64,000 nt of DNA, taken from contig NZ_JACHIM010000003.1 of NCBI RefSeq assembly GCF_014203215.1, positions 90,082-154,081 of the forward strand. The letters run 5' to 3'. Positions 50,501 through 59,925 of the stretch are shown here, one piece after another. The stretch's first letter is position 1. Each line of letters begins with the position of its first letter. Both the position numbers and the translations under genes were made by a program. The DNA comes from Bartonella callosciuri. GTDB lineage: Bacteria; Pseudomonadota; Alphaproteobacteria; Rhizobiales; Rhizobiaceae. The notes below the pieces were generated by a model. The model did not search any database and was not told the DNA's origin. It saw only the letters and a list, made by a program, of their open reading frames with translations.

Positions 50501-50702
50501 CGCTTCTTTCAACAAATGCTGTACGCAAAGCACGGGCGGCGCGGCGTGTTGGCACATAAATGAGAGTATTTGCAAGAGCTGCTTGGACATTTCCACCGGG
50601 TGCAAAGTTATCAATAAGAGCGCCAGAGAGCAGTGCATCAACAAAATGCGGTAAAAAAGCAGTTCCCGGAGAAATCGAAAAGACACGTGGTTTATAGCTC
50701 AT
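47586..50702 (-). CDS. addB: Double-strand break repair protein AddB
   Basis: The product is 1038 residues of the alphaproteobacterial AddB type. The N-terminus (VFSISPGTAFLPHFVDALLSG, TLIYVPTRRAARALRTAF) corresponds to the inactivated helicase part. The C-terminal PD-(D/E)XK nuclease shows GRADRIDVLPGKMVEILDFKTNTPP. It partners AddA, directly downstream. In related genomes a nucleotidyltransferase (murU-like) lies just upstream; here a 613-bp gap without a gene separates it from the tsaE fusion. Confidence 0.93.
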   Translation of the reverse strand: MSYKPRVFSISPGTAFLPHFVDALLSGALIDNFAPGGNVQAALANTLIYVPTRRAARALRTAFVERSDTKSTFLPTIHPLGDVDEDSFLFVKNYTNTLNPPIGESERLLLLARLIRPWRENLPAHLRAMVGLEDGLIPSHTADAIWLAQDLAHLMDEIETEAADWSKLKEIAPDMVAEWWQITLDFLTIVTQSWPKILKERQRSNPAEWRNQALKMHAEILHHTQPNKPILAAGVSGSIPAVSHLLKVISRLPKGAVVLPGLDLHMDEEQWEALGTINEEKTTCDFFDHATNAFSHPQYHLKKLLSLMKCHRIHVREIGQQSVIKRKRVALLSEALRPASTTDRWVQIIRDDYEHLCADWSFIEAINEREEALAIAVALRNAIEEPQKTAALITNDRNLARRVSAELQRFGIEANDSGGIPLAQTLPSTLLRLLLENIFQPDDPIAFLSLLKHPLTMLGQSRYCFREMAENFELFVLRGNTSYINLCECDKFLEKWITTHSQKTSDNNTLDQQKSEEARLLCHLLVKAVEPLASLMKQEKECTINEAAVATVEVFENFGRDENNSLAYLYQHEAGQALLTFLRELVSDKSGLKFHLCEWPAMFSALMATRWVTPSPGGHPRLFIWGTLESRLQTVDTVVIGGLNEGSWPITTRNDAFLSRPMKMMLTLEPPEQRIGLSAHDFQWAMGMNKVVMSRAQRVNFAPSLPSRWLQRLETVIGKQVWKQICTRGESLLHWAKMLDNTEMTACATRPCPVPPLDMRPRHFSVTEIATLRYDPYTIYAKKILRLKPLKPLIHDPNAVERGTLYHAILAAFCAQVKDPKAANALNVLLTLGRKEFNKCNLPADIEAIWWTRFENFAPFLLQWEQSLGLRKRYAEVVSQKIPIGTTGVTLSGRADRIDVLPGKMVEILDFKTNTPPSSKQVRDLLFPQLALETALLMQGAFTDFQGLTPSDLFYIPLNGKGKITPQSILLKKGEKDHQNAINLGEKAWEHLIALIDYYKNPQQGYLSHAVPMTKRYEGDYDHLARLWEWSTNFHKAD

Positions 50703-51315
50703 ATAATCTCATTTGAGATGCGTGGAAGTATTCCATCTGATTAATTCTTTGTATTGTTTCTAGTGTATACAATTTTTATTGGGGACAAAACTGAAAAGAG
50801 CTATCTGTGCATGAGGTTTTTAGTTTGAACTTATAAAAATATTGAAGCACATTCTATGGTTTAAATTATTACGCAAAAATGGAAAGAAATTTTCTCATAA
50901 TTTTTAACAAGAAATTGGCTACGATTTATTATTTAACACAAAAAGGCAATATAAGGAGCAAATGTTAAAGTTTAAAAGATTTTAGATTTGCAAGTATATG
51001 GAAAATTATTCTGTTACGCTGTAAAACCTGATCCTTTAAGATGGGGAGAAGATCAATAAATATAATAAACAAGAGATTTACTGTGCATTTACACGGTGCA
51101 GTATGAAAATGCTTCTTTCATAATACATTGTTTTCAAAAGAAATCAATCCATGATATTGCGACATTTAAGTAGCCAGTTTTATAAATAATATTCGTTAAT
51201 TCTCATCAAAGATTTGGGAAAAGAAAATAAAAGTGGTATGTACTTATTTCATATTCTTCAGAAATAGATTGCTTTGGTGTGGAGGGTCTTTTACAGAATT
51301 TCACAGTGAAAATAT
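50703..51315. other. Gene-free gap where a murU-like gene is expected
   Basis: About 610 bp with no intact gene. Rhizobiales usually carry an N-acetylmuramate-1-phosphate uridylyltransferase-like gene between the tsaE-kinase fusion and addB. I found no sugar-nucleotidyltransferase signature (such as LAAGxGxRxxP) here in a by-eye reading of the minus strand. A seven-codon plus-strand frame at 50962 with a Shine-Dalgarno-like AAGGAG is probably fortuitous. The left edge must carry the addB promoter. Confidence 0.5.
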
Positions 51316-52809
51316 CTATCCTGCTTTTTTAAGAAGACCCATTTCTCGATAAAAACTTTGTAAAGGCGCAAGCGTTGGGTGTGAGAGATTACGGGCAAGA
51401 TAGTCTTGTAAATGGGGGAGATATTTAAGATAAAATGATCTTCCATCACGTTGATGGAGGCGTACAAAAATTCCCAGAATTTTTGAAATCCGTTGAGCAC
51501 CCGCAAATGCGTAAAGCTTTCGTAATTCATTTTCATCAAAAGATCGTGGCGCTTTATGACGTGCAGTGCAATAAGCATCAAGAATTTTCTCTTCAAGTGT
51601 TGGTGGAATAAATACGCGTGCATCTTGTGCTAAAGAGACAAGGTCATAGGCTATTGGACCTTTTAAACCATCTTGAAAATCAATCAGACCAATGCGAGCC
51701 GTTCCTTCTTTATGCGCGCGCCAAAGAATATTAGGTGAATGATAATCACGCATAACAAAGGTATTTTCTCCTTGGGTGAGGGCATCAAGATAAGGCTGCC
51801 AACACGTAAAAAAGGCTTCACGTTGTTCTTGATTTAAGGTTTTTTGTGTTTGGAAAGGCAAGTACCAATCGAGCAATAAGGCAAGTTCTGATTGTAGTGC
51901 TTGACAATCATAGGAGGGAATTTGAAGCAAGAACGTTGCAAATTGTTTTTCGGATGGCCACGACTTTTGGTGAAAAGCAGCCAACAACTCGCTACAGACG
52001 ATATAACGCTCTTCTAGAGGATTGCCATTCTGATCTAAAAGTCCTTCACGCCCGAAATCTTCTAAAATCAAAAGACCTTTTTCAAAATCTGCGACAAAAA
52101 TATAGGGAGCAGAAAATCCATTATCTAAAATGATCTGGTTAATTCCTATAAATTGGTGGATATCTTTTGCAAGATGTGCCATTGTTATGTAGGAGGGATT
52201 TGTGTTTTGTGCTATTTGCATAGTTGGTGCATTCATGAGAACTTCTTGATGCTGTCCATCATCTAGAAGTTCATAGGTGCGTGTAGAGGCATCACCAGCC
52301 AAAAGATAACGATAAACGTGACCGCGTCCATGGTTTTTTAAAAATGTGCGAATTGCAAAAGATCGCTGTAGGCGCTCAATAGAGTGTTGTGATGATGTAA
52401 GAGTCACATGACGTCCACGTTCCTCATATTGTAAAGTGAGTCCAAAGGTAATCGGTCCTAAAAGATCAGCACTTTTTTCTGGCCATTCAATGAGTAAAAT
52501 ACTGTTCTCGCGTGCTTCATGAAGTCCTAATTCCTCGATTTCTTCTGCCATAGAAAGGCGATAAAAATCAGCATGAATAATTTCCAATTGTGGAAGTTGA
52601 TAGCTTTGAGCAATAGTGAAAGTAGGACTTGGAACATCCAGAGTACTGTCGTTGGCAAGGGTATGGATGATTGTACGTGCGATGGTTGATTTTCCTGCTC
52701 CAAGATCACCTTGCAGTGTCACAAGATCGCCTGGCTTTAAAGCAAGGGCTAAATCTTGTGCAAAAAGCTTGGTTGCTTCTTCGTTTTCGAGAAAAAAACT
52801 AAAATTCAT
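51316..52809 (-). CDS. TsaE - sugar kinase (AmgK-like aminoglycoside phosphotransferase) fusion
   Basis: The product is 497 residues with two domains. Residues 1 to about 150 are TsaE: LQGDLGAGKSTIARTIIH (Walker A), VPSPTFTIAQSY and IIHADFYRL, the ATPase of the tRNA t6A37 complex. From about 170 on is an APH-fold kinase: YLLAGDASTRTYELL, the catalytic FVMRDYHSPNILWR and metal-binding IGLIDFQDGLKGPIAYDLVSL, like AmgK, the N-acetylmuramate/N-acetylglucosamine anomeric kinase of cell-wall recycling. This fusion is known in Rhizobiales. The ATG at 52809 is chosen over an upstream GTG. Confidence 0.87.
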   Translation of the reverse strand: MNFSFFLENEEATKLFAQDLALALKPGDLVTLQGDLGAGKSTIARTIIHTLANDSTLDVPSPTFTIAQSYQLPQLEIIHADFYRLSMAEEIEELGLHEARENSILLIEWPEKSADLLGPITFGLTLQYEERGRHVTLTSSQHSIERLQRSFAIRTFLKNHGRGHVYRYLLAGDASTRTYELLDDGQHQEVLMNAPTMQIAQNTNPSYITMAHLAKDIHQFIGINQIILDNGFSAPYIFVADFEKGLLILEDFGREGLLDQNGNPLEERYIVCSELLAAFHQKSWPSEKQFATFLLQIPSYDCQALQSELALLLDWYLPFQTQKTLNQEQREAFFTCWQPYLDALTQGENTFVMRDYHSPNILWRAHKEGTARIGLIDFQDGLKGPIAYDLVSLAQDARVFIPPTLEEKILDAYCTARHKAPRSFDENELRKLYAFAGAQRISKILGIFVRLHQRDGRSFYLKYLPHLQDYLARNLSHPTLAPLQSFYREMGLLKKAG

Positions 52810-52860
52810 TAACAGTTCCACGAAATGGATGAAAAAATTTTGTAATAAGAAAGGACAAGA

Positions 52861-55332
52861 TTAAAGAACTTTATCTCCTTTGGGGATCGGGAAAAAACAT
52901 TTAACCGTTGTTCCTTGTCCAGCGCCGGTAAGAATTTCAACATGTCCACCATGGAGCTCAACAAAGCTTTTAACAAGAGACAGACCGAGACCTGCTCCAG
53001 CACGTCCGCCATGATGTGACTGGGAAGAAAAACGTTTGAAAATGCGATCAAGAATATCTTCTGGAATATCAGAGCCTTCATTGTGAACACTGAAAACAAT
53101 GTTATCATCTTGTTCGTCTGCACAAAATTCAATCGTGCTTGCTTCTGTTGCGAAATTAATGGCATTACTGAGAACATTAACAAAGATTTGATGCAAACGT
53201 GTTGCATCAGCAGAAATAAAGTTCAAAGAAGGAGAAATTTGCTGTAAAAGTGTAATATAACGTCCGTTAAGACGCTCTTCCACGCGTGCTACTGCCTGCA
53301 CCATAGCATCGGCAATATTAACTGGTTGTATGTCCAGCTCCATGATGCCGGCATCAAGGGTTGCAAGGTCAAGAATATCATTAACAATATTTAAGAGAGT
53401 GCCTGATTCTGAATGAATGTGTCCAAGATATTCTTTTTGGCGTTCATTGATAGAGCCAAAAATTTGATCACGTAAAATATCAGAAAATCCAATAATATTG
53501 GTGAGAGGTGTACGCAATTCATAGGAAACATGTTGGACAAATTCATTACGCAAACGATCAGCACTTTCTAAGGCTTCATTTTTTTCTTGAAGAGCACGGG
53601 CAACATGGACTGTATCCGTAACATTAACGAAAGTAAGCATCGTTTGCCCATTGGGAAGCGGGACCAATGTATAGTCAATAATCATTCCATTTTTAAGATC
53701 CATACGACCTGAATATGTGTCACGTTTTTCAGCAAAACCTGTAATAAATTTAGTAAATTGATCCCATTCTTGGCTTAAGGTTAAGGTTGAACAATGGCTT
53801 TGTAATTGTGTAATATGTGTACCTTCTACCAATAAATTAGAGGGAAGAGACCATAACTTCGATAAGGCTGGATTGGATAAACGAAGACGCCCATCAGTGC
53901 CAAAAACCACTACACCTTCTGAAAGTTTATCAAGGGTTTCGCCTTGTATTTTAATAAGTGTATTATAGCGTCGCTCAAGATCAATTTTTTCTGTAAGATT
54001 TTCATAAAGCCAAGTGACACCTCCTTGTGGATGAGGGCTGGAGATAACACGTACTGTGCGCCCATCTGGAAGATTCCAAATTTGTTGATTTGATTCCGTT
54101 TGTCGATAGGCTTTAAAAAGTTCTTCTTTCCATGTCCGCCAATCAGGGTGTTCAGCAATAAGTGCTTTTTCACGTAAACGTTCAAGCAGCAATGTATGGC
54201 TTGGTTCACTTTCTAAAAAAGAACTCTCCAATGGCCATAAAACTTTAAAAGCGTGGTTGCAGAATTTCAATTTTTGGTTGGTATCAAAAACGGCTACAGC
54301 TGTTGAGATTTGGTCAAGTATTTCACAATGGCTTTGAAGAACGCGTTTTAGTTCATTGGCAAGATTTTCATATGCGCTGTCATCACGGGCAAAAGCTGCC
54401 ATTCCTTCTTCTGTTGTAATTCGTGTGAGATGGAAATGGTACCGTTCTCCATCAATGACTGTGTGAACATGCTCTTGAAAAACCGTTTCTGTTCCATCTG
54501 TTTTGCATTGGGTTGTTTCATTGAAAAGGTCATCTACTTCATTGCTTCCTTCTCGAAAATTTGTCATTTCTCTAAAGGCGCGATTAACAAAACAAATGTT
54601 TCCTTCACAATCTCGTATCCATACAGGTTCTTGAATACGGTTTAGAAGATTTCGCTGCATTCTTAGTTCGGTGAGGATTCGGGCAAGATCTTTCTGTAAA
54701 CGCGCGTTTTCACTCTGCTGTGTCGAGGTGTCTTGAAAGCGGGCAATGGCTACTGTTCCGGCAATGACTCCTGTAACTTGTAACAGTATATTGCTTGTTG
54801 TGGTGATGGAAAGTTCAAAAGGGTGAGATTTATAACGCAATTGCGTTAATGCGTAGTCAAGTTCCCGCAGAGAACTTTTTTCAAGCCAAAGCTCAAAATG
54901 CTGAAAATCTTGCTGCTTCATTCCTGTTTTTTGTAAAGCTGGAATATTACCAACCACACGGGGTGAGTTCGTTGGATTTTCCCAAATAAGAAGAAATTGT
55001 CCTGTTTCTTCCAGAAGCCATTCATAATATTTAATTTTTTCAGAAAAATCTGCTTGAATTGTTACTGTTCGCAGAAGTTTCCACGAAGCTTTTTTCGCAC
55101 GCATAATAACTACCATACAGGTGAGGAGTGAGGCGCAAGAAATTCCTCCACAGAGTGCTAAAAGGAGCCATGGACCATCTGGTAAAGTGAAGATAAATGG
55201 TAGATGCGTTTCCAACGACTGAGCAACAACGCATGTCGGAAAAAAAAAGAAAAGAAGGCAGAAAATATGCGTACAGATTCGGGGCATTTTTTGAGCTTTT
55301 TCTTTGGGGGCATAGTCACCAAAGCTGGACAC
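52861..55332 (-). CDS. PAS-domain sensor histidine kinase (PleC/PdhS-like)
   Basis: The product is 823 residues. A signal-like hydrophobic N-terminus and a transmembrane helix (LLLALCGGISCASLLTCMVVIM) precede several PAS-type domains (VWIRDCEGNICFVNRAFREM; AVFDTNQKLKFCNHAF; VVFGTDGRLRLSNPAL). The H-box is HVSYELRTPLTNIIGF with phosphoacceptor His601. The ATPase domain has IFVNVLSNAINFA (N-box) and GAGLGLSLVKSFVELHGG (G-box). No receiver domain or cognate regulator is adjacent. It resembles Rhizobiales kinases found next to ahcY and may feed the DivK/CtrA cell-cycle circuit, which is inference. Confidence 0.87.
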   Translation of the reverse strand: MSSFGDYAPKEKAQKMPRICTHIFCLLFFFFPTCVVAQSLETHLPFIFTLPDGPWLLLALCGGISCASLLTCMVVIMRAKKASWKLLRTVTIQADFSEKIKYYEWLLEETGQFLLIWENPTNSPRVVGNIPALQKTGMKQQDFQHFELWLEKSSLRELDYALTQLRYKSHPFELSITTTSNILLQVTGVIAGTVAIARFQDTSTQQSENARLQKDLARILTELRMQRNLLNRIQEPVWIRDCEGNICFVNRAFREMTNFREGSNEVDDLFNETTQCKTDGTETVFQEHVHTVIDGERYHFHLTRITTEEGMAAFARDDSAYENLANELKRVLQSHCEILDQISTAVAVFDTNQKLKFCNHAFKVLWPLESSFLESEPSHTLLLERLREKALIAEHPDWRTWKEELFKAYRQTESNQQIWNLPDGRTVRVISSPHPQGGVTWLYENLTEKIDLERRYNTLIKIQGETLDKLSEGVVVFGTDGRLRLSNPALSKLWSLPSNLLVEGTHITQLQSHCSTLTLSQEWDQFTKFITGFAEKRDTYSGRMDLKNGMIIDYTLVPLPNGQTMLTFVNVTDTVHVARALQEKNEALESADRLRNEFVQHVSYELRTPLTNIIGFSDILRDQIFGSINERQKEYLGHIHSESGTLLNIVNDILDLATLDAGIMELDIQPVNIADAMVQAVARVEERLNGRYITLLQQISPSLNFISADATRLHQIFVNVLSNAINFATEASTIEFCADEQDDNIVFSVHNEGSDIPEDILDRIFKRFSSQSHHGGRAGAGLGLSLVKSFVELHGGHVEILTGAGQGTTVKCFFPIPKGDKVL

Positions 55333-55371
55333 AGCGTCTTTTCCTTTTTTCTTTTAACCCAGGGAAACGTT

Positions 55372-56769
55372 TTAATAACGATAATGATTTGGTTTATAAG
55401 GTCCTTGTGGTGTAACGCCAATATAGGCAGCTTGTTCTTCTGATAAAATACTTAATTTTATTCCTAACCGATCAAGGTGAAGGCGCGCGACTTTTTCATC
55501 AAGTTGTTTAGGCAAAACAGCTACTTCATTTTTGTAGTGTTCTGCACGGGTGAAAAGTTCAATTTGCGCCAACACTTGATTGGTAAATGAGGCTGACATA
55601 ACAAAAGATGGGTGACCCTTAGCGTTACCAAGGTTAAGTAAACGCCCCTCAGAGAGCAAAATTATGCGTTTTCCGTTGGGAAAGGTAATCATATCGACTT
55701 GTGGTTTAATATTCGTCCATGGCAGATTTCTAAGAGCTGATACTTGGATTTCATTATCAAAGTGGCCAATATTTCCAAGAATACACATATCTTTAACTTG
55801 GCGCATATGGTCTAAGCAAACAATATCTTTGTTACCGGTTGTTGTTATAATAATGTCAGCACAGGAAGCTGCATCATCTAAAGTAACGACTTCATAGCCG
55901 TCCATAGCGGCTTGAAGGGCACAAATTGGATCAATTTCTGTCACTTTAACGCGAGCTCCAGCACCTGAAAGAGAGGCTGCTGAACCTTTACCCACATTCC
56001 CATAACCACAGACAATGGCTGTTTTACCAGCTATCATAACATCTGTTGCGCGTCGGATACCATCTACTAATGATTCTCTACATCCATATTTATTATCAAA
56101 TTTTGATTTTGTGACACTATCGTTGACATTAATGGCAGGAAAAGGCAAAAGCCCCTCTTTTTGTAATTGATAAAGGCGGTGTACGCCTGTTGTAGTTTCT
56201 TCGCTCACACCTTTGATTGCGGCACGTTGGCGTGTGAAAAAACCTGGTGTAGCATACATACGCTTTTGGATTTGTTTGAAAAAGAATTCTTCTTCGTCTG
56301 TTTTGGGATAAGACAGTATATCTTTATTTGCTTCCGCACGGCATCCCATCAAAATATAGTTTGTAGCATCGGCACCATCATCTAAGATAAGATTTGAAGG
56401 ATTGCCATCAGGCCATTGGAAAATGGCATCTATATAAGCCCAATATTCTTCAAGTGTTTCACCTTTGACCGCGAAGACAGGGGTACCAGTGGCTGCAATA
56501 GCTGCTGCTGCGTGGTCTTGTGTAGAAAAAATATTGCTAGAGCTCCACCGTACATCAGCACCGATCACTTTCAATGTTTCAATCAAAACAGCTGTTTGAA
56601 TCGTCATGTGCAATGAGCCAGAAATACGTGCTCCGCGCAAAGGTTGGCTGGAGGAAAACTCTTTACGGCAAGCCATTAATCCAGGCATTTCTGTTTCGGC
56701 GATATCAAGTTCCTTACGCCCGTAAGCAGCAAGAGTGATATCTTTGACAACATAATCTAGAGTTGCCAT
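55372..56769 (-). CDS. ahcY: Adenosylhomocysteinase
   Basis: The product is 465 residues and hydrolyses S-adenosylhomocysteine to adenosine and homocysteine, removing the product of methyltransferases. [22 protein letters not shown], the active-site [20 protein letters not shown], the NAD motif [15 protein letters not shown] and the C-terminal [11 protein letters not shown]-type tail ([24 protein letters not shown]) are all present. It lies 39 bp upstream of the histidine kinase gene. Confidence 0.97.
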   Translation of the reverse strand: MATLDYVVKDITLAAYGRKELDIAETEMPGLMACRKEFSSSQPLRGARISGSLHMTIQTAVLIETLKVIGADVRWSSSNIFSTQDHAAAAIAATGTPVFAVKGETLEEYWAYIDAIFQWPDGNPSNLILDDGADATNYILMGCRAEANKDILSYPKTDEEEFFFKQIQKRMYATPGFFTRQRAAIKGVSEETTTGVHRLYQLQKEGLLPFPAINVNDSVTKSKFDNKYGCRESLVDGIRRATDVMIAGKTAIVCGYGNVGKGSAASLSGAGARVKVTEIDPICALQAAMDGYEVVTLDDAASCADIIITTTGNKDIVCLDHMRQVKDMCILGNIGHFDNEIQVSALRNLPWTNIKPQVDMITFPNGKRIILLSEGRLLNLGNAKGHPSFVMSASFTNQVLAQIELFTRAEHYKNEVAVLPKQLDEKVARLHLDRLGIKLSILSEEQAAYIGVTPQGPYKPNHYRY

Positions 56770-57559
56770 TCTTTATTCCTTTAAATGCATTTTTCCTGGA
56801 CGGTAGGAGAAATTAAAAAAAAATGCAAGAGAATAGAAAAACTTCTTTGTATGAAAATTCTTTTCAAGTCTCTATAAATATTTACAACAAATATGCATTT
56901 ATATATTGGGTGGTAATATGACTGATAAGGTAAAGAGTCTTATGATGAGTTCTATTATGTTAACAAAGCTTACCTATATTTGCTGATTTTAAAACTGTGA
57001 GGAAGGCAAAATAACAAAGAGACTGTATGAGTTCTCTGTTTTGAAAAAAGAGTAAGACATAGTTTCATTAAAATATTTACTTTTCCTTTTAGAGAGTAGA
57101 AATGAATTTGATCCTCAAGTAATATGTGTTCCCGAAAAACAATACGCGACTGTGCTACGCATCTGTAAAGTTGCTTTAAAGAAACATTTTTCCTAATTCT
57201 ATCTTTGGTACTGCTTTTGAAGAATATAACGCAAGATCAACGTGGCACACTATACCTTTACGCTTATTAAACAACAGGCAGTGGCGTTATAATATTTCCA
57301 GTTTGCGATATTGCTCTCTTTCTCCTGCATGAAGATGGTTCAGAAGAGGTACATTGGGTTCATTTTTAAACGATTTTTCTCCATATGCCAATCCGTCCCT
57401 GTCCTATGATGTGTGAGTAAATGGTTCTTTGATCCTGAATGCGGAGGTTTGAAATGAGAAGATATACTCTATTCGGTACTCTCATTCCAATATGCAAATA
57501 TGGATAAAGAAACAAATTATTATAAATCAATATCTGTCTAAGACTTTATAGAATAGGCA
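56770..57559. other. Gene-poor stretch upstream of ahcY
   Basis: About 790 bp without an intact gene. It must carry the ahcY promoter near its left end. A 32-codon plus-strand fragment at 57271-57369 reads VIIFPVCDIALFLLHEDGSE and then EVHWVHF before a stop; its composition looks protein-like, but I cannot assign it and no start or longer frame accompanies it. No riboswitch fold was recognised. Confidence 0.5.
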
Positions 57560-58558
57560 CTAGGCTGATAAATTTTTAGAAAATTGGCCTTGTGGACGAA
57601 ACCGCCAGAGATAACTTGGCAAGAAAGCAGCCATTGCTCTGGGGGTAATGCCTACACCCTCAAAAGTATATTCATTTTTTATAGCTTCTTGAGAAACAAT
57701 ATTATCCACTTGCAGAAAGCGTATCTGATTAGTTGTTACCAGTGTTGGCACGAAAGGCAACTTACCAAGAGTTCCGAAAAAACTTCCACTCAAGAGTCCA
57801 ATAGAAAGAGGCATAGAGAGAATTGTTTTTTTGCGTTGAATGATTTTTAAGACTTTTTCAAGGGTATTTTGGAATGTAATAATCTGGGGTCCACCAAGAT
57901 CATAACTTTTTCCAGGGATAACTTGTCCTTCTAAAGCACGCAGAATAAATTCAGCGATGTCACCAACATAGACGGGCTGCAATTTGCTTTGTCCACCGCC
58001 AAAAAGAGGCATGATCGGTAAAAGACACGACAAGTTTGCTAATGTATTAAAGAAACAATCTTCTGGTCCAAAGATAACGGATGGACGCATAATAATTGCT
58101 TGAGGATGCTTGTTCTGAACAATTTGCTCACTCATATATTTAACACGTGCATAAAGAAATGAAGCATTTTGATTGGCTACAAGCGCTGACATATAGATAA
58201 GAGGAATACCAGCTTCAGCTGTTAATTCAGAGACATTTTTTACACCATCAATTTGTGACTTTTTAAAGTTTGATTGATTCGCCTGTGCTAGGCTACCAGG
58301 AAGAAAGACTGCACCATCTGCTCCAAGCAATGCACGTGCAACAGAGGCACGATGCTTGACATTGGTTTTAACCATTTGGGTTTGCCCTACTTCTCCTATT
58401 TGGAGCATGTAATAAGCTTTTTGTGGACAACGAACAGCAATACGAACGCGATAACCTCGTTTGGTTAAAGCTTCAACAACATGGCGACCCACAAAACCAG
58501 AGCCACCAAAAACAGAAATAAGTTTAGGATGTTGATAAAGGGCATAATCCAGTTTCAT
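57560..58558 (-). CDS. NDUFA9-like NAD(P)-binding protein (atypical SDR, complex I-associated family)
   Basis: The product is 332 residues. The N-terminal ISVFGGSGFVGRHVVEALTKRGYRVRIAVR is a Rossmann dinucleotide fold, and the family pattern ARVKYMSEQIV, IIMRPSVIFGPEDCFFN and QPVYVGDIAEFILRAL matches the NDUFA9 subfamily of atypical short-chain dehydrogenases. Mitochondrial NDUFA9 is a complex I accessory subunit, and alphaproteobacterial homologues are proposed assembly or accessory factors. No neighbouring respiratory genes support or refute this. It lies 43 bp downstream of folC. Confidence 0.85.
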   Translation of the reverse strand: MKLDYALYQHPKLISVFGGSGFVGRHVVEALTKRGYRVRIAVRCPQKAYYMLQIGEVGQTQMVKTNVKHRASVARALLGADGAVFLPGSLAQANQSNFKKSQIDGVKNVSELTAEAGIPLIYMSALVANQNASFLYARVKYMSEQIVQNKHPQAIIMRPSVIFGPEDCFFNTLANLSCLLPIMPLFGGGQSKLQPVYVGDIAEFILRALEGQVIPGKSYDLGGPQIITFQNTLEKVLKIIQRKKTILSMPLSIGLLSGSFFGTLGKLPFVPTLVTTNQIRFLQVDNIVSQEAIKNEYTFEGVGITPRAMAAFLPSYLWRFRPQGQFSKNLSA

Positions 58559-58601
58559 GATTAAAAGATCTATCTTTCAAAGCTCTATGAATAACGGATT
58601 T

Positions 58602-59921
58602 CTAACATGGTAGCGTTTTATTGTCACGTAAAATATCACCAGCAAGGTAAAGGGAACCACCAATAAGGACAATAGCATCTTTATGCTCTGCATTGATTCT
58701 ATGTAAAGTATCTTGTAGATGCGCTTGCGGGATGGCAAAAAGCCCTGCTTTTCGAGCAGATTCAGCTAAAATCATTGGGCAAATACCAGCAGTGTGATCG
58801 GTTAATGGGATGGTGTAGACTTTGTCTACGAGGTTTGCTAGAGGACGAAAATAACCAACAGCATCTTTGGTATTTAGCATACCAGCGATCATAATAAGAG
58901 GACGGTTTGATTTTTTCTTCCACCTAGTAAGTTCTGCCGCAACAACTTTTCCAGCAGCAGGATTATGACCACCATCTAACCATAAATCAATACCGGGAGA
59001 TAGTTGATCGATCAAATATCCATGGGTTAAATGTTGCATCCGTGCCGGCCAGTAAATATTTTGCAAAGCGTGACTTATTGCTTGTTCTGAAAGTTGAAAA
59101 CCTGCTTGATAAACTGCTTCAAGAGCAGCTCCAGCATTAGCAATTTGATGCGCTCCAATCAGGTTAGGGAGTGGAAGATCCATGAGACCTTGACTGTTTT
59201 GAAACACCATACGTCCATGTTCTGTATAGCTTTGATAATCCTGATCAAACAAGGAATAAGATGTTTTATTTTTATCTGCAAGGGTTGTTAAAAGTGAAAG
59301 AGCTTCATCATGATCTTGCTTACCAATCACCACTGGAACTGTTGGTTTGATAATTCCCCCTTTTTCAAAAGCAATTTGTGCAATTGTGTTTCCAAGAAAG
59401 GTCTCATGATCATGGTCAATAGGCATAATAAGAGATACAGCTGGTTTTTTAATCACATTAGTAGCATCAAAACGTCCTCCTAACCCAACTTCTAAAATCA
59501 CGACATCGGCTGGATGAGTACTAAACAACATAAAGGCAGCAGCTGTGAAAATTTCAAAAACCGTAATCGGTTCTTGACGATTTACTCTTATGATTTCATG
59601 AATTACTTCAGTCAATTGGCTTTCTGTGACAAATTTGCCACTTCCCTTTTGACCTAGACGACAACGTTCATTCCAGTTGACGAGATGAGGTGAGCTGTAA
59701 ACATGCACGCGGTAGCCTGCACTTTCCAAAAGAGCACGACAAATCGCACAAGCAGATCCTTTACCATTTGTTCCAGCAATGTGAATAACGGGTGCGAGCT
59801 TTAAGTGTGGATTACCAAGATGCTCTAGAAGTCGAAGAATACGCTCTAAAGAGAGATCAAATTTTTTCGGATAACTCTTCAGTAAATCATCTACCATCCT
59901 TTGTACTTGGTTTTTTTTCAT
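58602..59921 (-). CDS. folC: Bifunctional folylpolyglutamate synthase/dihydrofolate synthase
   Basis: The product is 439 residues of the Mur ligase fold. The P-loop is VIHIAGTNGKGSACAI, followed by YSSPHLVNWNERCRL, VILEVGLGGRFDATNV (folate signature) and DHDHETFLGNTIAQIAFEKGGI; the C-terminal domain has LWLDGGHNPAAGKVVA. It adds glutamate to dihydropteroate and to tetrahydrofolate. It starts 4 bp after accD, the accD-folC operon order common in alphaproteobacteria. Confidence 0.95.
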   Translation of the reverse strand: MKKNQVQRMVDDLLKSYPKKFDLSLERILRLLEHLGNPHLKLAPVIHIAGTNGKGSACAICRALLESAGYRVHVYSSPHLVNWNERCRLGQKGSGKFVTESQLTEVIHEIIRVNRQEPITVFEIFTAAAFMLFSTHPADVVILEVGLGGRFDATNVIKKPAVSLIMPIDHDHETFLGNTIAQIAFEKGGIIKPTVPVVIGKQDHDEALSLLTTLADKNKTSYSLFDQDYQSYTEHGRMVFQNSQGLMDLPLPNLIGAHQIANAGAALEAVYQAGFQLSEQAISHALQNIYWPARMQHLTHGYLIDQLSPGIDLWLDGGHNPAAGKVVAAELTRWKKKSNRPLIMIAGMLNTKDAVGYFRPLANLVDKVYTIPLTDHTAGICPMILAESARKAGLFAIPQAHLQDTLHRINAEHKDAIVLIGGSLYLAGDILRDNKTLPC

Positions 59922-59925
59922 GAAG

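Noticed and set aside
50962-50985. Seven-codon frame behind AAGGAG in the addB upstream gap
   Set aside because: No associated downstream gene on that strand; most likely chance.
56770-57559. Possible SAH or SAM riboswitch ahead of ahcY
   Set aside because: No matching conserved core or stem pattern could be recognised by eye.
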